Source: Diadophis punctatus similis | Lineage: Eukaryota > Chordata > Lepidosauria > Squamata > Dipsadidae | DNA: 64,000 nucleotides | Assembly (NCBI GenBank): GCA_023053685.1 | Contig: JALIGW010000005.1 | Coordinates: forward strand, 55,223,242-55,287,241 | Reading direction: 5' to 3' | Shown: one piece after another, positions 61,011 through 64,000 of the stretch | Layout: each line of letters begins with the position of its first letter | Numbering within the stretch: position 1 is the first letter of the stretch | Translations under genes and position numbers: made by a program | Notes under the pieces: model-generated | Told to the model about the DNA's origin: nothing | Database searches by the model: none | The model's input: the letters and a program-made list of their open reading frames with translations, nothing else

Positions 61011-61703
61011 CAGTTGTTTGCAGAACAAACTTACAGCAGAAAGAATGGTTGCTTCCTGACATTTACACATTCAAATGTATCATTTAATGAAAGCCTGTGT
61101 GAGTATTGTGAATTCATTCACTACTTAATATGTAACTTGTGTGGACATCTTGCTGCTCAGAAACAAACAGAGGAGGCCAGGAGCAAAATTAAATACCAGA
61201 CTATGTTACAATTAGCAAGTAAAATAATTTCCCAATAGATAGAAAATACTATCTTACTGTGAATTTTGGCTCTTTTTTTTTTACAGATCAGCATGTCTTC
61301 ATTTATGTAACTGGAAAATATAATTTACAAACTATTATATACCAAAATATGAATTTCTAAATACATTTATCTGTAGAAATATTTTATTTTCAAGCAGAGA
61401 GGGCATCCCCAAATTGGTAAAATAAAATTCCCACAGGAAAACGGCATTCCAGTTTCCATATCAGATAGGGAGGTGCAGATCAAGTTGGTTCATTTTAAAA
61501 TGTGTATTGAACAAGATCTCCACACACAACTAAACCCAGGTTCTATGTATGGTTACATATGGTACATGACCATATGGTACATACATTTGTATTGTGTATT
61601 CAAATTCTGCTTTTGTATGGATAGAAGTTGGGGGGAAAGACCAACACAACTTTTTATGATCATCCCTTTCCATGCTTTCATTTGTGCCTTACTAACTCAA
61701 GGC
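61011..61703. other. unique AT-rich sequence
   Basis: Nothing recognised; the gap 59032-59489 likewise. Confidence 0.5.
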
Positions 61704-62020
61704 AATAGAACGGAACGGAACGGAACAGAACAGAACAGAACAGAACAGAATAGAGCCGAGCCGAGCCGAGCCGAGCCGAGCTGAGCCGAGCCAGAGTTGG
61801 AAGGGATCTTGGTGGTTTTTTAGTCCAACCTCCTGCTCAGGCAGGAAATCCTATTCAGGCAAATGGTTGTCCAATCTTTTCTTAAAAACTTTCAGTGTTG
61901 GGGCATTCACAACTCTGGAGGCAAATTGTTCCACTGATTGTTCTAATTGTCAGGAAATTTCTCCTTAGTTCTAGGTTGCTTCTCTCCCTAGCTGGTTTAA
62001 AATCTTCCACCTGGCCAGAC
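61704..62020 (-). mobile_element. CR1 LINE 3' end with mixed pentamer tail
   Basis: The tail changes along its length: AACGG units, then AACAG units, then about eight GCCGA-type units (61754-61791), followed by AGTTGGAAGGGATCTTGG and the CR1 end. Confidence 0.85.
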
Positions 62021-62057
62021 TTAGGAAAAATAAATTTTTCATTTAGTATATGCATGA

Positions 62058-62302
62058 ACCGCGGTGGCGTAGTGGTTAGAGTGCAGTACTGCAGGCTACT
62101 TCTGCTGATCACTGGCTGCCAGCAGTTTGGCAGATCGAATCTCACCAGGCTCAAGGTTGACTCAGCCTTCCATCCTTCTGAGGTGGGTAAAATGAGGACT
62201 CAGATTGTTGGGGGCAGTATGCTGACTCTGTAAACCACTTAGAGAGGGCTGTAAAGCACTGTGAAGTGGTATATAAGTCTAAGTGCTATTGCTATTGCTT
62301 CA
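62058..62302 (+). mobile_element. tRNA-derived SINE with CTATTG tail
   Basis: GCGGTGGCGTAGTGGTTAGA (A box), GCAGATCGAATCTCACC (B box, slightly altered), then CAGCCTTCCATCCTTCTGAG, GTAAACCACTTAGAGAGGGC and a TGCTATTGCTATTGC tail. Well preserved. Confidence 0.85.
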
Positions 62303-62596
62303 TTTAGATTCTCACTTAGTGCATCTCCCCCAAGGAAATATTAGTGTTGAACCAGCACCCACACTACAGATGCCAAAGGCTACTTCTATCACTAAAAGGT
62401 ATCTGGCAGAAAACTTCTGTTTTACAGATGCAGTGGTTTCCTGAGAAGGCAATCATCTTTCCTGAGGTCATCTTAGACAGAAAGATGAAATCATAGCTTT
62501 ATTTGTACAGGCAGGTCTATATCTGCATCTTCATGCTTTAAAATCTGTCACTATAAAAAAAATGGGGGGGGGAGATTGGTGGTGATGTTAGTCAAT

Positions 62597-62733
62597 GTTT
62601 CCAGCCTTGGCAGTTTCCAACCTTGGTATATGGACTTGGTATATGCATTCCTAGAACTCTCATCTGTCTGTGGAAATCTGTGGGTTTGAAGTCCACACAC
62701 TTGGAAACTGTATACCATTTGGGGAACAATGCT
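62597..62733. mobile_element. degenerate copy of the 23796-type palindromic MITE
   Basis: Shares the CCTTGGCAGTTT block and the TGAAGTCCACACA block in the same order, with many substitutions. No clean duplication is visible. Confidence 0.5.
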
Positions 62734-64000
62734 ATAACTTTATGGAGCATCTGGGTATTGACCAGCCTTCTCTAAGAGTGTCAGTTTTCTTTATTTTTTT
62801 CTCTCTCATAATTTCATGGGATATGTGATGGTGCTATTCTGTATTGGATTCCCAACAGGACCAGTTGGGGGAAGTTAAAGTTTATTTTTTTCCTTCTAGA
62901 CAGATGCATACTGCAAATGTAATTTTGGAAGAATCCCTTGAAGGAGGTCACATGGCTGAAATAGAGTATTTTTATTCTTCAAGATTCCAACAATTTTAAT
63001 ATACAGTATATGCGTGCATTTTAATACTTCTAATGGGGTGTTATATGCTTCAGTGCTTAAAGATTCCAACAATTACTTTACAATACAGTTTTAAAGGCTG
63101 AAATTTTATTTATTATAAAAATGCAAGCAAATTTCAAAGCATTAAAAAGAAGCAACACTGCCTAAAAGCAGTGATTTAGGTTAAGCACTGGAAATTTAGA
63201 ACTAGTCACTATTTCTCAGCCTAATTGTCCTCAAAGAGACGTCGTGAAGATAAAATGGAGAGTCTATTCATGTCTGATTCTAGAAGGAATGTTTCATGTT
63301 TTCATTCTGAAAATCAAAAGACAGACTTTGAAGACAGAATGATCTCCCAAGGGCATCTGCAGAGAGAGAGAGAGAGTCAAAAAAGTCAAGATGGTGATAC
63401 ATGCATAAAAAGGGTAGGACTTTGGATGTACAGTCGCAGCCACCATTTTGATGTTTTTGATCGCCTTTTAGTTTCCCTCTGCATCTCTTCCTTCCATTCT
63501 TTCCCGCCAAGTCCAAGAGAAATTCATACACTTTCATTTCTGTTTGTAGTCCATTAGTTTTCAACCCCCATTCATAAATACGAACAATTGAAATGAAAAA
63601 TTGAATACAATATTAATTATTAATAACAGTATGGATGACTTTTTGTGTTTCTTCTCTCAAACTATTCTAGACTCTCTGGGCTTTAGTAGCACAACATTTT
63701 CCATTCAGATTTAACAATGATTGCAAGTTACTGGAGTCCCAGCCAGCCCTCCAAATTGGAAATGCATGGCCTTCCTGCCTCAAAATCAAGATAATCATAT
63801 TAAATAAGGACACGTGCCTTAAAAGAAACTTGGTTTGAAAGACTTTGCTACTGAAATGAATGGAATTCAATGAAACACTTATCCTATGTTTGTTCTAGGA
63901 GCTATAGGACACATGCGGTCATAGGCAACTTCTCTCATTCACAACAACAACCTAATAAGTAGATCAGTTTGTGGAAAACTGATTTGGCTCAAAGTTACCC
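62734..64000. other. unique AT-rich sequence to the window end
   Basis: A short (AG)n run at about 63361-63375; nothing else recognised. Confidence 0.5.

Noticed and set aside
62058..62130. tRNA gene
   Set aside because: The A and B boxes belong to a SINE head; no cloverleaf with an anticodon arm and acceptor stem can be folded.

Overview
The window looks like about 64 kb of squamate reptile DNA, most likely from an advanced snake. The evidence is the repeat mix: Bov-B/RTE, L1, CR1 and L2-like LINEs, Sauria-type tRNA SINEs, CR1 3' ends fused to (AATAG)n arrays, many hAT MITEs with perfect 8-bp target duplications, and abundant long microsatellites. The species call is an inference from recognised repeat types; no database was searched.

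The only intact cellular gene I can support is RAP2B (CDS 37859-38410, + strand). It is an intronless 183-codon Ras-family GTPase gene inside a CpG island (about 36650-38450), with three CCAAT boxes upstream and a long repeat-free stretch downstream (38411-40187) that is probably its 3' UTR. No second gene appears on either side, so the gene sits in a gene-poor region.

The rest is mostly mobile DNA in AT-rich sequence. Left part (1-20 kb): Rex1-like and Bov-B LINE pieces, a cluster of small hAT MITEs at 4-8.4 kb, SINEs, a CR1 tail at 16.4 kb, and a 2.5-kb hAT transposon with a broken BED-finger transposase at 17737-20233. Middle (20-36 kb): several MITEs including a SPIN-like element with a nested insertion (25828-26317), a possible solo LTR, and an L2/CR1-type LINE with an open reverse transcriptase frame between two tandem repeats (28.4-30.4 kb). 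Right part (40-64 kb): two foldback MITEs loaded with NRF1- and ETS-type motifs 2-4 kb beyond RAP2B, a nested foldback insertion at 46.7 kb, a mariner inverted dimer at 47.9 kb, a degenerate L1 (52.6-54.0 kb), a degenerate Bov-B (59.5-60.3 kb), a CR1 end with a GC-rich pentamer tail, and a tRNA SINE.

I found no operon, CRISPR, tRNA or rRNA gene and no novel biochemical system. The most unusual direct observations are: the hAT elements split into two groups by target duplication (12 with a central TA, 4 without), the mariner palindrome, the SPIN-like copy, the foldback element with a 15-bp duplication, and the transcription-factor motif arrays in palindromic MITEs close to RAP2B. A short exon-like block at 31909-31986 is a speculative extra.
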